Virus record (IMG/VR): IMGVR_UViG_3300022752_000025
Span: 62,001-126,000 of that record
Reading direction: 5' to 3' (one strand)
Length of the DNA stretch: 64,000 nucleotides
Source of the DNA: a virus
Shown here: positions 49,895 through 58,384 of the stretch, piece after piece
How positions within the stretch are numbered: the first letter of the stretch is position 1
Layout: each line of letters opens with the position of its first letter
Notes under the pieces: model-generated
Database searches by the model: none
Told to the model about the DNA's origin: nothing
The model's input: the letters and a program-made list of their open reading frames with translations, nothing else
Position numbers and translations under genes: made by a program

Positions 49895-50601
49895 AAACTA
49901 TACTAGTATCAACGATTATAAGAGACCGCGAGCAATTTCTTGATAATTGGATTAAACAATTAAAAGAATTAGTTCAAATTGATGAAAATAATGAGTATTA
50001 TTTATCTGTTTATGAAAATGATTCTAAAGATGGAACGAAAGATAAATTAAAGTCTTTTGATTTTTCATTTTTAAAAGGGTTCAAAATTCAAACAGAAGAC
50101 TTAAATACCAAAAAATTTGGAAGTATTATCAGTGACGAAAGAGTAAAACTTCTTGCAGAGGCTAGAAATAAATCTATATTTAATAATAATTTTTTAAGCA
50201 AAGCTTCTCACGTTTTTGTTGTAGAACCAGATGTAAAATATGTCCCAAATATCATTGCTAAAAATATAATTAATCTTGGAGAATATGATATTATCTCACC
50301 AAGAAGTACAAATTATGGATCAAAATTATATGATGATTGGGCCACTAGAAAAAATTCGAGTGAAAGAAGATGGACAAATACTTTTGATATTCCAGATTCG
50401 TTAGTCGAAGTATGGTCAACTTTTAATTGCCTATGCCTTTATAATGCCGAACCAATTAAAAATAATATTACATTCGATAGTTTTAATGAAAGATTTAATG
50501 CTTCTGATTGTGATACAACTGTTATCTGTGAAAATTTTAGAAAAAATGGGTATAATAAAATTTTTATGAATGGAAGCGTAGAAGTATTTCATGAAGAATA
50601 A
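49891..50601 (+). CDS. GT69/CAP59-like mannosyltransferase
   Basis: 236 aa, GTG start overlapping the previous stop (GTGA). YYLSVYENDSKDGTKDKLKSF and LLAEARNKSIF, then VFVVEPDVKYVPN, match the CAP59-type (GT69) alpha-mannosyltransferase layout. Mannose transfer would fit the nearby GDP-mannose chemistry. Confidence 0.7.
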   Translation: MKTILVSTIIRDREQFLDNWIKQLKELVQIDENNEYYLSVYENDSKDGTKDKLKSFDFSFLKGFKIQTEDLNTKKFGSIISDERVKLLAEARNKSIFNNNFLSKASHVFVVEPDVKYVPNIIAKNIINLGEYDIISPRSTNYGSKLYDDWATRKNSSERRWTNTFDIPDSLVEVWSTFNCLCLYNAEPIKNNITFDSFNERFNASDCDTTVICENFRKNGYNKIFMNGSVEVFHEE

Positions 50602-50602
50602 A

Positions 50603-51778
50603 ATGAATTGGCCACTAAATATAAATAATTTTTCTATTTTAGATAGAATTAGCATATCTTTATTTATACTTAATTTTAATAATAGATGGACACAAGATAA
50701 AGAAGTTAAAAAATTTGAGCAAAAAATGGCTGATTTTATTGGAACAAAATATGCGATATTTGTTTCTAGTGGTTCAACAGCAAATACATTATTAGCTCAG
50801 TACATTAAAGATCATACGAATAATTTTAGCGAAAGAAACCAAGTCATTTTTCCATCATTAACATGGCAAACTTCATGCTCTCCTTGGATAAGGGAAGGAT
50901 TTGATCCAGTTTTTATTGATATATCTATGGAAGATTTTTCTATAGATAAAAATAAATTGTTAAATTATATTGAAAAAAATAATAAAAAGGTTGCCTGCGT
51001 ATTCCCTACTTCTTTAATTGGATATACTCAAGATATTGAAATTTTAAATATTATAAAACATAAATATAAAATTCCAGTTTTTATGGATAATTGCGAAAAT
51101 ACATTTGGAAGATATAAAAATAAAAATATATCTTCATATTTTACTTCTTCGACATCAACCTATTTTGGGCATCAACTTCAATCTATAGAAGGTGGATTTA
51201 TTTTTACAAATGATATTAATGAGTATGAATATTTTTTAATGAATAGAAATCATGGCATGTCTAGAAGTTTGGATGGATATAATCTAAATAAAACTAAATA
51301 TTTAAATACATCCGTAGATCCATTATTTGATTTCTTTTCTTTAGGTAATAATTTTAGAAATACGGATTTAAATGCATTTATAGGCCAACTAGATTTAAAA
51401 AGAGCAGATCTTTATATAAAAGAAAGAATTAAAAAATATAAAATATATTACAATTTATTAGATAAAGATAAATTCTTTCTTCCAGAATATAGACATGATA
51501 ATCTAGACGTTCCATTTTGTTTGCCTGTTATAGTTAAAAATTCGAATAAATCTATCTATAAAGAAGCTAAAAATATTTGCAAAAAATATAATATAGAATA
51601 TAGACCAATTATATCTGGATTTTTAGGCTATCAAACTTGCTATAAAAAATATTTTAAAGATATAACACAATATGAAAATGCCATTTATTTACATGAATAT
51701 GGTTTTTATGTTGGACTTTATTCTAATTTAGATATAAGATATATTAAAGATTTTGTAAAGGAATTAAATAATTTATGA
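50603..51778 (+). CDS. PLP-dependent ColD-like sugar 3-dehydratase
   Basis: 391 aa from the ATG at 50603 (an ATG at 50591 is also possible). DegT/DnrJ fold: YAIFVSSGSTANTLLAQY, FPSLTWQTSCSPWI, VFMDNCENTFG. The Schiff-base lysine of aminotransferases is replaced by His (STYFGHQLQSIEGG), the hallmark of ColD, which removes the 3-OH of GDP-4-keto-6-deoxymannose. The next gene makes exactly that substrate. Confidence 0.78.
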   Translation: MNWPLNINNFSILDRISISLFILNFNNRWTQDKEVKKFEQKMADFIGTKYAIFVSSGSTANTLLAQYIKDHTNNFSERNQVIFPSLTWQTSCSPWIREGFDPVFIDISMEDFSIDKNKLLNYIEKNNKKVACVFPTSLIGYTQDIEILNIIKHKYKIPVFMDNCENTFGRYKNKNISSYFTSSTSTYFGHQLQSIEGGFIFTNDINEYEYFLMNRNHGMSRSLDGYNLNKTKYLNTSVDPLFDFFSLGNNFRNTDLNAFIGQLDLKRADLYIKERIKKYKIYYNLLDKDKFFLPEYRHDNLDVPFCLPVIVKNSNKSIYKEAKNICKKYNIEYRPIISGFLGYQTCYKKYFKDITQYENAIYLHEYGFYVGLYSNLDIRYIKDFVKELNNL

Positions 51779-52815
51779 AAAAAGCTGTTATTACTGGAGT
51801 TACTGGTCAAGATGGTTCTTACATGGTAGATTATTTGCTTGAAAATACAGATCTTTTTATATATGGAATTAGACGTAGAAGCTCAAATCCAAATTTAAAA
51901 AATATTGAACATAATTTAAATAATCCAAGATTTAAAATCTTAATAGGAGATTTATCAGATAGCAATTCGATAGATGAAATAGTTAAAGAAACAAAGCCAG
52001 ATTATTTTATTAATTTTGCCGCACAATCTTTTGTTGGAAGTAGTTGGCAGATTCCACTTCAAACATTTGATGCTACCGCACTTGGAGTACTAAGATGTTT
52101 AGAAGCAATAAGGAAATATGCTCCAAATTGTCATTTTTATTCAGCAGGTTCAAGCGAAGAAATGGGTGATGTTTTATATGCTCCACAAAATTTAAACCAT
52201 CCAATTAGGCCAAGAAGTCCATATGGCGCAGCAAAGGCTTCTGCAAGACATATTACTAAAGTTTATAGAGAATCTTATAATTTATACGCTATACATTCTA
52301 TATTATATAATCATGAAAGTGAAAGAAGAGGCGAAGAATTTGTTACAAGAAAAATTACACAAAATGTAGGAAGAATTTATAAAGCTATAAAAAATAACTC
52401 TTCATTTGAACCTTTAGAATTAGGGAATCTTGATTCTAAAAGAGATTGGAGTCATGCAGAAGATTTTATTAAAGGAATATGGCTTATGTTAAATCAAGAA
52501 AAACCAAAAGAATATATCCTTTCTTCAAATGAAACGCATTCCGTAAGAGAGTTTGTGGAAAAAGCCTTTAGATTTGCTGGCATAAATAATTTTAATTGGA
52601 CGGGTAAAAATGAAGAAGAGCGTTTAATTTTAAATGACTCTAATATTAAATCAAATATTTTAGTAAAAATTAATCCAAAATTTTATCGTCCAGCAGAAGT
52701 AGATTTACTATTAGGAGATTCGGCTGAAGCTAGAAATGAATTAGATTGGAAGCCAGAGAATTCTTTCGACAATTTAATTAAAAGAATGGTCGAAAATGAC
52801 ATTAAAAACACTTAA
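51775..52815 (+). CDS. gmd: GDP-mannose 4,6-dehydratase
   Basis: 346 aa. Rossmann motif ITGVTGQDGSYMVDYLLE, substrate block FYSAGSSEEMG, the YGAAKASARHI Tyr-Lys pair and NHESERRGEEFVTRKIT are diagnostic. Converts GDP-mannose to GDP-4-keto-6-deoxymannose, the shared precursor of fucose, rhamnose, perosamine and colitose. Coupled (ATGA) to the ColD-like gene. Confidence 0.92.
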   Translation: MKKAVITGVTGQDGSYMVDYLLENTDLFIYGIRRRSSNPNLKNIEHNLNNPRFKILIGDLSDSNSIDEIVKETKPDYFINFAAQSFVGSSWQIPLQTFDATALGVLRCLEAIRKYAPNCHFYSAGSSEEMGDVLYAPQNLNHPIRPRSPYGAAKASARHITKVYRESYNLYAIHSILYNHESERRGEEFVTRKITQNVGRIYKAIKNNSSFEPLELGNLDSKRDWSHAEDFIKGIWLMLNQEKPKEYILSSNETHSVREFVEKAFRFAGINNFNWTGKNEEERLILNDSNIKSNILVKINPKFYRPAEVDLLLGDSAEARNELDWKPENSFDNLIKRMVENDIKNT

Positions 52816-53116
52816 ATTAAAATTTAATATATATAAAATTAATTTTATATTTTATATTAAAAATTTATTTAAATACAAGCATGGATACGCCAAAAACTGC
52901 CCAAGCAAAAAATGTCCAGTTTGTAATACTCCTTGGCCAAAATTAGAAAAGACACCTATTCAAAAATATTTAGACTCAATAGGGTATTACGATAAATATA
53001 GCGATATATTTCGCGATGATGGCAAAATTTTAAAAATGCCCAAGGGAATGAAAGGGCAAGAAATTCTTGATATTGCAAAATCTATAAATATAAGTTATAC
53101 TATAAATAATAAATAA
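52796..53116 (+). CDS. Small zinc-finger-like protein
   Basis: 106 aa. A basic, aromatic N-terminus is followed by KNCPSKKCPVCNTPW, a likely zinc knuckle, and a C-terminal helix. It starts within the end of gmd. Function unknown. Confidence 0.55.
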   Translation: MTLKTLKLKFNIYKINFIFYIKNLFKYKHGYAKNCPSKKCPVCNTPWPKLEKTPIQKYLDSIGYYDKYSDIFRDDGKILKMPKGMKGQEILDIAKSINISYTINNK

Positions 53117-53118
53117 AA

Positions 53119-53457
53119 ATGAATAATCATAAATTATGCCAAATGATTGTTAAGAAGTATGTTTCTGGTAAAATTAATTGGCCAAGAGAAATAAAAATTG
53201 CTCAAAAATTAATTAAAAAATTCAAATCATTTGAATTTTGGGATAATTTAATAAATCTAAAAAATCCTCCGCCATCCTTAGCTTGGTTTTTAAAGAATGA
53301 AGGTAAAGCGTTTTTATTAAAAGAGTACGAGTCTTTTAATCTTAATTTAAATTTAAATAAAATTGAATTAGAAGAGTATAAATTTTATGAAGATAAAAAG
53401 ATTTGCAAAAAACCTAAAACCTTGCTAGAATTTATAAGATATGGGAAGAAAACCTAA
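53119..53457 (+). CDS. Hypothetical protein
   Basis: 112 aa, lysine-rich with a central SLAWFLKNEGKAFL. It overlaps the RecA-like gene by 17 nt and probably belongs to the replication operon. No family recognised. Confidence 0.55.
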   Translation: MNNHKLCQMIVKKYVSGKINWPREIKIAQKLIKKFKSFEFWDNLINLKNPPPSLAWFLKNEGKAFLLKEYESFNLNLNLNKIELEEYKFYEDKKICKKPKTLLEFIRYGKKT

Positions 53458-54586
53458 AGAAGAAGTAAAAGAGATTCAAACTGGTCCTTCAGCAAAAAGC
53501 AGATTATTATCTTTTTTAAAAGAAAATAAAGAAGATCATTTTAATTTTGAAGAAGAAATTTATTATAAAGTTTCAACAGGAAGTTTAAATCTTGACATAG
53601 CTACTGGAGGAGGATTATCTCCAGGTCTACATAGATTTCTTGGAATGAATGAAGGAGGAAAAACATCAGAAGCGCTAGAGGTAGCAAAAAATTTTCTTAA
53701 TTCAGTAAAAGATTCAAGAGCTTTGCTTTTTAAAGCAGAAGGAAGGTTAAGTAAAGAAATACAAGAAAGATCGGGAGTTAAATTTGTAACAAATCCAGAA
53801 GAATGGGAAGATGGCACATGCTTTGTTTTTGAATCAAACATTTTTGAGACAGTATCAGAATTAATGAAAGATTTAATACAAAATAATGATGAAAATAAAA
53901 GATATATTTTCATATTAGATTCGGTAGACGGATTAATGACAAAAAGTGATAGTCAAAAAAGCTTAACAGAAGCGACAAAAGTAGCTGGTGGAGCGGTAAT
54001 ATCATCAATGTTAATGAAAAAAATATCTTTGGCTTTATCAAAAAGAGGACATATGGCAATTTTTATTAGTCAAGTCCGTTCTGATATTAAACTTGATCCA
54101 TATGCAGCTAATAAAGACATTAGGCAAACCACTGCGACAGGAGGAAATGCTCTTTTACATTTTGCTAATTGGATTCTTGAATTTGAGCCAAGATTCAACA
54201 AAGATCTTATATTAGAAAAACCTAATGAAAAATATGATGCAATTAAAAATAAAATTATTGGACACAATGTTAAGATTACAATTAAAAAATCAACAAATGA
54301 ATCCACAAATTCTAAAGTTCAATATCCTATAAAATATGGCAGAAAATCTGGAGCATCTGTATGGAAAGAATATGAAGTAATAGATCAAATTCTTGCTTGG
54401 GAATTTGCCACAGCAAAAGGAGCTTGGGTTACTTTTTCAGATGAAATTATAGAAGAATTAAAAAAAGAAAATTTAGATTTAAAAAAGCAACACCAAGGGA
54501 TTGATAATCTTAGGCTTTATCTAGAAGAAAATAAACCAATAGTAGATTATTTTTATAATAAATTCATAAATACTTTGGCATCATGA
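53441..54586 (+). CDS. RecA/UvsX-like recombinase
   Basis: 381 aa. Walker A region GMNEGGKTSEAL (G-x4-GKT variant), FILDSVDGLMT (Walker B), ISQVRSDIKLDPYAANKDIRQTTATGGNALLHFANWILEF (L1/L2 loop and DNA-binding zone) follow RecA order; the length fits UvsX. Forms filaments for strand exchange in recombination-dependent replication. ATGA overlap with the following nuclease gene. Confidence 0.82.
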   Translation: MGRKPKEEVKEIQTGPSAKSRLLSFLKENKEDHFNFEEEIYYKVSTGSLNLDIATGGGLSPGLHRFLGMNEGGKTSEALEVAKNFLNSVKDSRALLFKAEGRLSKEIQERSGVKFVTNPEEWEDGTCFVFESNIFETVSELMKDLIQNNDENKRYIFILDSVDGLMTKSDSQKSLTEATKVAGGAVISSMLMKKISLALSKRGHMAIFISQVRSDIKLDPYAANKDIRQTTATGGNALLHFANWILEFEPRFNKDLILEKPNEKYDAIKNKIIGHNVKITIKKSTNESTNSKVQYPIKYGRKSGASVWKEYEVIDQILAWEFATAKGAWVTFSDEIIEELKKENLDLKKQHQGIDNLRLYLEENKPIVDYFYNKFINTLAS

Positions 54587-55002
54587 GATTATTAAATATT
54601 AACGGAAAACTCGTTAATAAAAATGTAAGAAATTATGAGATAAGTTGGGAAGGCAAAAGCAGGAGCAAATTACAATTTAAATTTAAACAATTTTTTTATC
54701 CATATTGGAAAAATCATATTGTTTATGAAGAATTCCCAGTTTATGGAACAATGCTTAAAGTTGACATATTAAATGCAACAAAAAAAATAGCAGTTGAAAT
54801 ACAAGGCAATCAGCACGAATCCTTTAATGAGTTTTTCCATGATCACTCTAGATTAAAATATTTACAGAGCATTAAAAGAGATGTAAAAAAAGAAAAATGG
54901 CTAGAAATGAACGGATTTAAATTTTTAGAACTTTATGAGAATGATTTAAAAAATCTATCACCACAATATATAGAAGAAAAATGTGGAATTTTAATTATTT
55001 AA
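54583..55002 (+). CDS. PD-(D/E)XK endonuclease-like protein
   Basis: 139 aa. VYEEFPVYGTMLKVDILNATKKIAVEIQGNQHESFNEFFHD gives the E...D..E-x-Q pattern of Vsr/DUF559-type nucleases, followed by KEKWLEMNGFKFLEL. Placed right after the recombinase, it may resolve joints or process ends (inference). Confidence 0.65.
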   Translation: MRLLNINGKLVNKNVRNYEISWEGKSRSKLQFKFKQFFYPYWKNHIVYEEFPVYGTMLKVDILNATKKIAVEIQGNQHESFNEFFHDHSRLKYLQSIKRDVKKEKWLEMNGFKFLELYENDLKNLSPQYIEEKCGILII

Positions 55003-55009
55003 GTGTAAA
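55003..55009 (+). promoter_or_regulatory. GTGTAAA late-type motif
   Basis: GTGTAAA, 8 nt before the GTG start at 55018. Confidence 0.45.
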
Positions 55010-55017
55010 ATTATTTG

Positions 55018-55302
55018 GTGACAAATAAGAAAAAAAGTTTTAAAATACCAGATTCTTTATTAAAGCAAATTGATGAATGTAGCTTTGGAGGATATATACT
55101 TTTTAATTTTTCAAGCAAAGGTGAACCACAAGTATTTACAAAATTTGACAACCAAATAAATGCTATGGCACTTTTATATTATGTTAATAATTGGAGTCAA
55201 AGCGTTGATCAATTAAATTTAGAAGCTACAACTAATCAGATAGCTAAAATAAATGAAAAAGAAGATTTTGACGAAGACCAAGACGGCGATAAAGACGAAT
55301 AA
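55018..55302 (+). CDS. Small acidic-tailed protein
   Basis: 94 aa from the GTG at 55018; a TTG one codon earlier is possible. The GTG is 8 nt after a GTGTAAA motif. IDECSFGGYILFNFSSKGEPQVFTKFDN is the most structured part, and the tail is Asp/Glu-rich (EDFDEDQDGDKDE), as in small single-strand-binding or replication accessory proteins. The comparison is weak. Confidence 0.55.
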   Translation: MTNKKKSFKIPDSLLKQIDECSFGGYILFNFSSKGEPQVFTKFDNQINAMALLYYVNNWSQSVDQLNLEATTNQIAKINEKEDFDEDQDGDKDE

Positions 55303-55314
55303 ATATTATAAAAC

Positions 55315-55343
55315 TTGACTTTTTATTCTTAAAATGGTAGTAT
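55315..55343 (+). promoter_or_regulatory. Sigma70-like promoter for the helicase operon
   Basis: TTGACT (55315-55320), 17-nt spacer, TAGTAT (55338-55343), 10 nt to the ATG at 55354. Confidence 0.55.
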
Positions 55344-55353
55344 AGACTACTAA

Positions 55354-56838
55354 ATGATATTCTCTTTGCAAGTAGAAAGACATGTTTTAAGTGGTTTATT
55401 AAAACATCAAGATTTATTCGCTGATATTGATATATTTTTATCAGAAAATGATTTTTATAATGATGTACATTCTACAATATATACAGTATTTAAAAATATT
55501 AAACATAAAGGCGGATCAGTAGATAAAGTTTTATTGGCAGAAAAAATTAAAAATCTAGGAATATCTTTTAAAGATGAAATAAATATATTTGATTATATTG
55601 ATAATTTAACATTCTCTCAAATAACAGAACAAGCCACAATGGAAGCTTGCAAAGAATTAATTAGACTAAGAGTAAGAAGAGAAATATCTCAAACAGCAGA
55701 TAAATTAAAAGATTATGTAAATAAAAACTCAGAAGATTCTTTAGATGAAATCATTGGTAAGATAGATCAAATTTATAATAAAAAAATATCATCATATTCA
55801 GAAAATGATGTACCAATCAATATTTTTGATCAAGTAGAAGATTTAATTGAAGAGATAGGAAATTCGCCAAAAGATGAAACAGGTTTAATTACTCCATATA
55901 ACGAATTTAATAGAATGTATGGCGGTTTAAAAAATGGAAATATATACGCAATAGCGAGTAGACCTGGACAAGGAAAATCAACATGGTTAAATGATATATG
56001 CTTCAAAACTTCTATAAATCCCAAAAATAAAACAAAAACTTTGATATTAGACACTGAAATGCAAACAATAGATATTCAATTAAGAATGGTAGCATCTTTA
56101 ACGGATGTACCAGTATGGTATCTTGAAACTGGAAATTGGCGAAAAAATGAAGAAATGACTCGAAAAGTAAGAGAAGCTTGGGCAAAAGTAAAAAATTATG
56201 AATATTTTCATTATCATGTAGGAAATAAAAATATAGATCAGATTTGCTCTATTATAAGAAGATGGTATCTTTCAAAGGTTGGAAGAGGTAATCAAGCGAT
56301 GATTGCTTATGATTACATTAAATTAACTGGAGAAAAAGTAGGTCAAAATTGGGCAGAACATCAAGCGATTGGAGAAAAAATAGATAAATTAAAAAGAATC
56401 TCAGAAGAAATTCATTGCCCAATTGTAACGGCGATGCAATTAAATAGAACTGGAGAAAATTTTAATAGAAACTCTTCAAATGTTGTAGATGATAGTTCGG
56501 TTATATCATTATCAGATAGATTACAATGGTTTGCGTCATTTGTAGCTATTTTTAGAAGAAAAACTGTTGATGAAATATCTTTAGATGGACAAGCATTTGG
56601 CACTCATAAGTTAATACCAACAAAAACTAGATTTCAAGGTAAAGACGCAGCAGGACATCAAGATTTAATTAGAAGATTAGATTCTGGTGGTAAAGAAATT
56701 TGGGCACAAAATTATCTCAATTATCAAGTTACAAATTTTAATATAGAAGAAAGAGGATCATTGAGAGATGTGGCCCAACACCAAAGAGAGCAGTATCAAT
56801 TAAATGATACAAACCCAAATGATGGAGAATTATTATGA
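55354..56838 (+). CDS. Replicative DNA helicase (DnaB/gp41-like)
   Basis: 494 aa. N-terminal helical domain (VERHVLSGLLKHQDLFADIDIFL, about 1-110), Walker A SRPGQGKSTWLN, Walker B-like AMIAYDYIKLTGE, then the DNA-binding/motif 4 region. Unwinds DNA at the fork with the primase encoded downstream. Overlaps thyX by 4 nt. Confidence 0.88.
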   Translation: MIFSLQVERHVLSGLLKHQDLFADIDIFLSENDFYNDVHSTIYTVFKNIKHKGGSVDKVLLAEKIKNLGISFKDEINIFDYIDNLTFSQITEQATMEACKELIRLRVRREISQTADKLKDYVNKNSEDSLDEIIGKIDQIYNKKISSYSENDVPINIFDQVEDLIEEIGNSPKDETGLITPYNEFNRMYGGLKNGNIYAIASRPGQGKSTWLNDICFKTSINPKNKTKTLILDTEMQTIDIQLRMVASLTDVPVWYLETGNWRKNEEMTRKVREAWAKVKNYEYFHYHVGNKNIDQICSIIRRWYLSKVGRGNQAMIAYDYIKLTGEKVGQNWAEHQAIGEKIDKLKRISEEIHCPIVTAMQLNRTGENFNRNSSNVVDDSSVISLSDRLQWFASFVAIFRRKTVDEISLDGQAFGTHKLIPTKTRFQGKDAAGHQDLIRRLDSGGKEIWAQNYLNYQVTNFNIEERGSLRDVAQHQREQYQLNDTNPNDGELL

Positions 56839-57491
56839 ATGTAGAATTAATTTCAATTACAAGACCTAAAATAAAAAATATTGAAAAAGCAGAAGATCTT
56901 GTTGCATATTGCGCCAGAGTTAGTAATCCATCTAATCAAATGAATATTGAAACAGCTCCAAAATTATTAAAATTTCTTATCAAACATAAACATTGGTCGC
57001 CATTTGAAATGGTTGATATGACTGTGGAAATTAAAACAAGCAGAGCGGTTGCGGCTCAAATCTTAAGGCATAGATCATTTAGTTTTCAAGAATTTAGCCA
57101 AAGATATAGCGTTGCAAATGAATTTGAAGATATAGAACTTAGACTACAAGGCGATAAAAACAGACAAGTTGGAGAGAAACTACTCCCAACTGGGACAGAT
57201 GCCTATGATAAAATAAGTCAACTTTTAGTAGAATCTTTATCATTATCACAACATTGCTATGATACAATGATTGAAAATGGAATTGCGAAAGAAATAGCAA
57301 GAATGGTTTTACCATTAACTACTCAAACTACAATGTACATGAAAGGATCGTTGAGAAGCTGGATTCATTACCTTGAATTAAGGACAGAGCAAAACACTCA
57401 AAAAGAGCACAGAATAATTGCAGAAAAATGTAAAAAAATTTTTATAAAAGAATTCCCAATAATTAGTGAGGCTTTAGAATGGACGAACTAA
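56835..57491 (+). CDS. thyX: Flavin-dependent thymidylate synthase (ThyX)
   Basis: 218 aa. The ThyX signature is present as RHRSFSFQEFSQRYS (R-H-R-x7-S), and HWSPFEMVDMTVEI is typical of the N-terminus. Makes dTMP from dUMP with folate and FADH2; with dCMP deaminase and RNR it completes a dTTP route. Overlaps the primase gene by 13 nt. Confidence 0.93.
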   Translation: MNVELISITRPKIKNIEKAEDLVAYCARVSNPSNQMNIETAPKLLKFLIKHKHWSPFEMVDMTVEIKTSRAVAAQILRHRSFSFQEFSQRYSVANEFEDIELRLQGDKNRQVGEKLLPTGTDAYDKISQLLVESLSLSQHCYDTMIENGIAKEIARMVLPLTTQTTMYMKGSLRSWIHYLELRTEQNTQKEHRIIAEKCKKIFIKEFPIISEALEWTN

Positions 57492-58384
57492 ATGTTTATC
57501 AAATCCTAACAGATTTAGGATATAAGTTAAAAGATTATGGCAAAGAATACAGAGCTAAACCTCTTTATAGAGAAAGTGATAATGATACAGTTTTAAAAAT
57601 ATACAAAGATTCTGGACATTGGTTTGATTTTAAAGAAAATATTAGCGGAGACTTTACTTCGTTAATAAACATGACTTTAAAATTAGAAGATCAAGAAAAA
57701 GCTAAAGAATGGTTAAAAAATAAAAACTTTACTTTTTATAAACCAATAGAAAACGAAAAACCAAAACTAAAATCTACAAAAAAATTTGATATTGAAATTT
57801 TATCAAAACTAGAAAATGATCAGACATATTGGATTAATAGAGGAATAAAAGATGATACCCTAAAAATGTTTGAAGGTGGCGTAGCAAAAAATGGAAAAAT
57901 GAAAAATAGGTATGTTTTTCCAATTTTTAATTATAAAAAAGATTTAATTGGATTCTCTGGTAGAGATGTAACTAATTTATCTAAAATAAAATGGAAACAT
58001 TTAGGAGAAAAGAATGACTTTTTATATCCATTATTTTTGAATTCATCTGAAATACAAAATCAGAAAGAAATTATACTTATTGAAAGCATTGGCGATATGT
58101 TAAGTTTATATCAAGCTGGAGTTAAAAATGTTTTAGTTACATTTGGGACAAATTTAAGTTTATCTATATTAAATTATTGTTTAAAAATAGATATCAAAAA
58201 AATTTATATAAGTTTAAATAATGATTCAAATAAAAATAATGCTGGAAATATTGCTGCAGAAAAAACTTATGCAAGATTAAAAAGATATTTTGATGATAAA
58301 CAACTTAAAATATCTTTACCAATAAAAAAAGATTTTGGAGAAATGACAAAAGAAGAAATTTTACAATGGAAAACAAATCTTTAA
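57479..58384 (+). CDS. DNA primase, DnaG/gp61-like, without zinc cysteines
   Basis: 301 aa. Toprim region IILIESIGDMLSLYQAGVKNVLVTFGTNLS with the acidic SLNNDSNKNNAG; an upstream FPIFNYKKDLIGFSGRDV segment also fits DnaG/gp61. The N-terminal zinc-binding domain is present in shape (EYRAKPLYRESDND ... DSGHWFDFKENISGDF) but has lost its cysteines and histidine. Lays RNA primers for the lagging strand. Overlaps both neighbours. Confidence 0.78.
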   Translation: MDELNVYQILTDLGYKLKDYGKEYRAKPLYRESDNDTVLKIYKDSGHWFDFKENISGDFTSLINMTLKLEDQEKAKEWLKNKNFTFYKPIENEKPKLKSTKKFDIEILSKLENDQTYWINRGIKDDTLKMFEGGVAKNGKMKNRYVFPIFNYKKDLIGFSGRDVTNLSKIKWKHLGEKNDFLYPLFLNSSEIQNQKEIILIESIGDMLSLYQAGVKNVLVTFGTNLSLSILNYCLKIDIKKIYISLNNDSNKNNAGNIAAEKTYARLKRYFDDKQLKISLPIKKDFGEMTKEEILQWKTNL

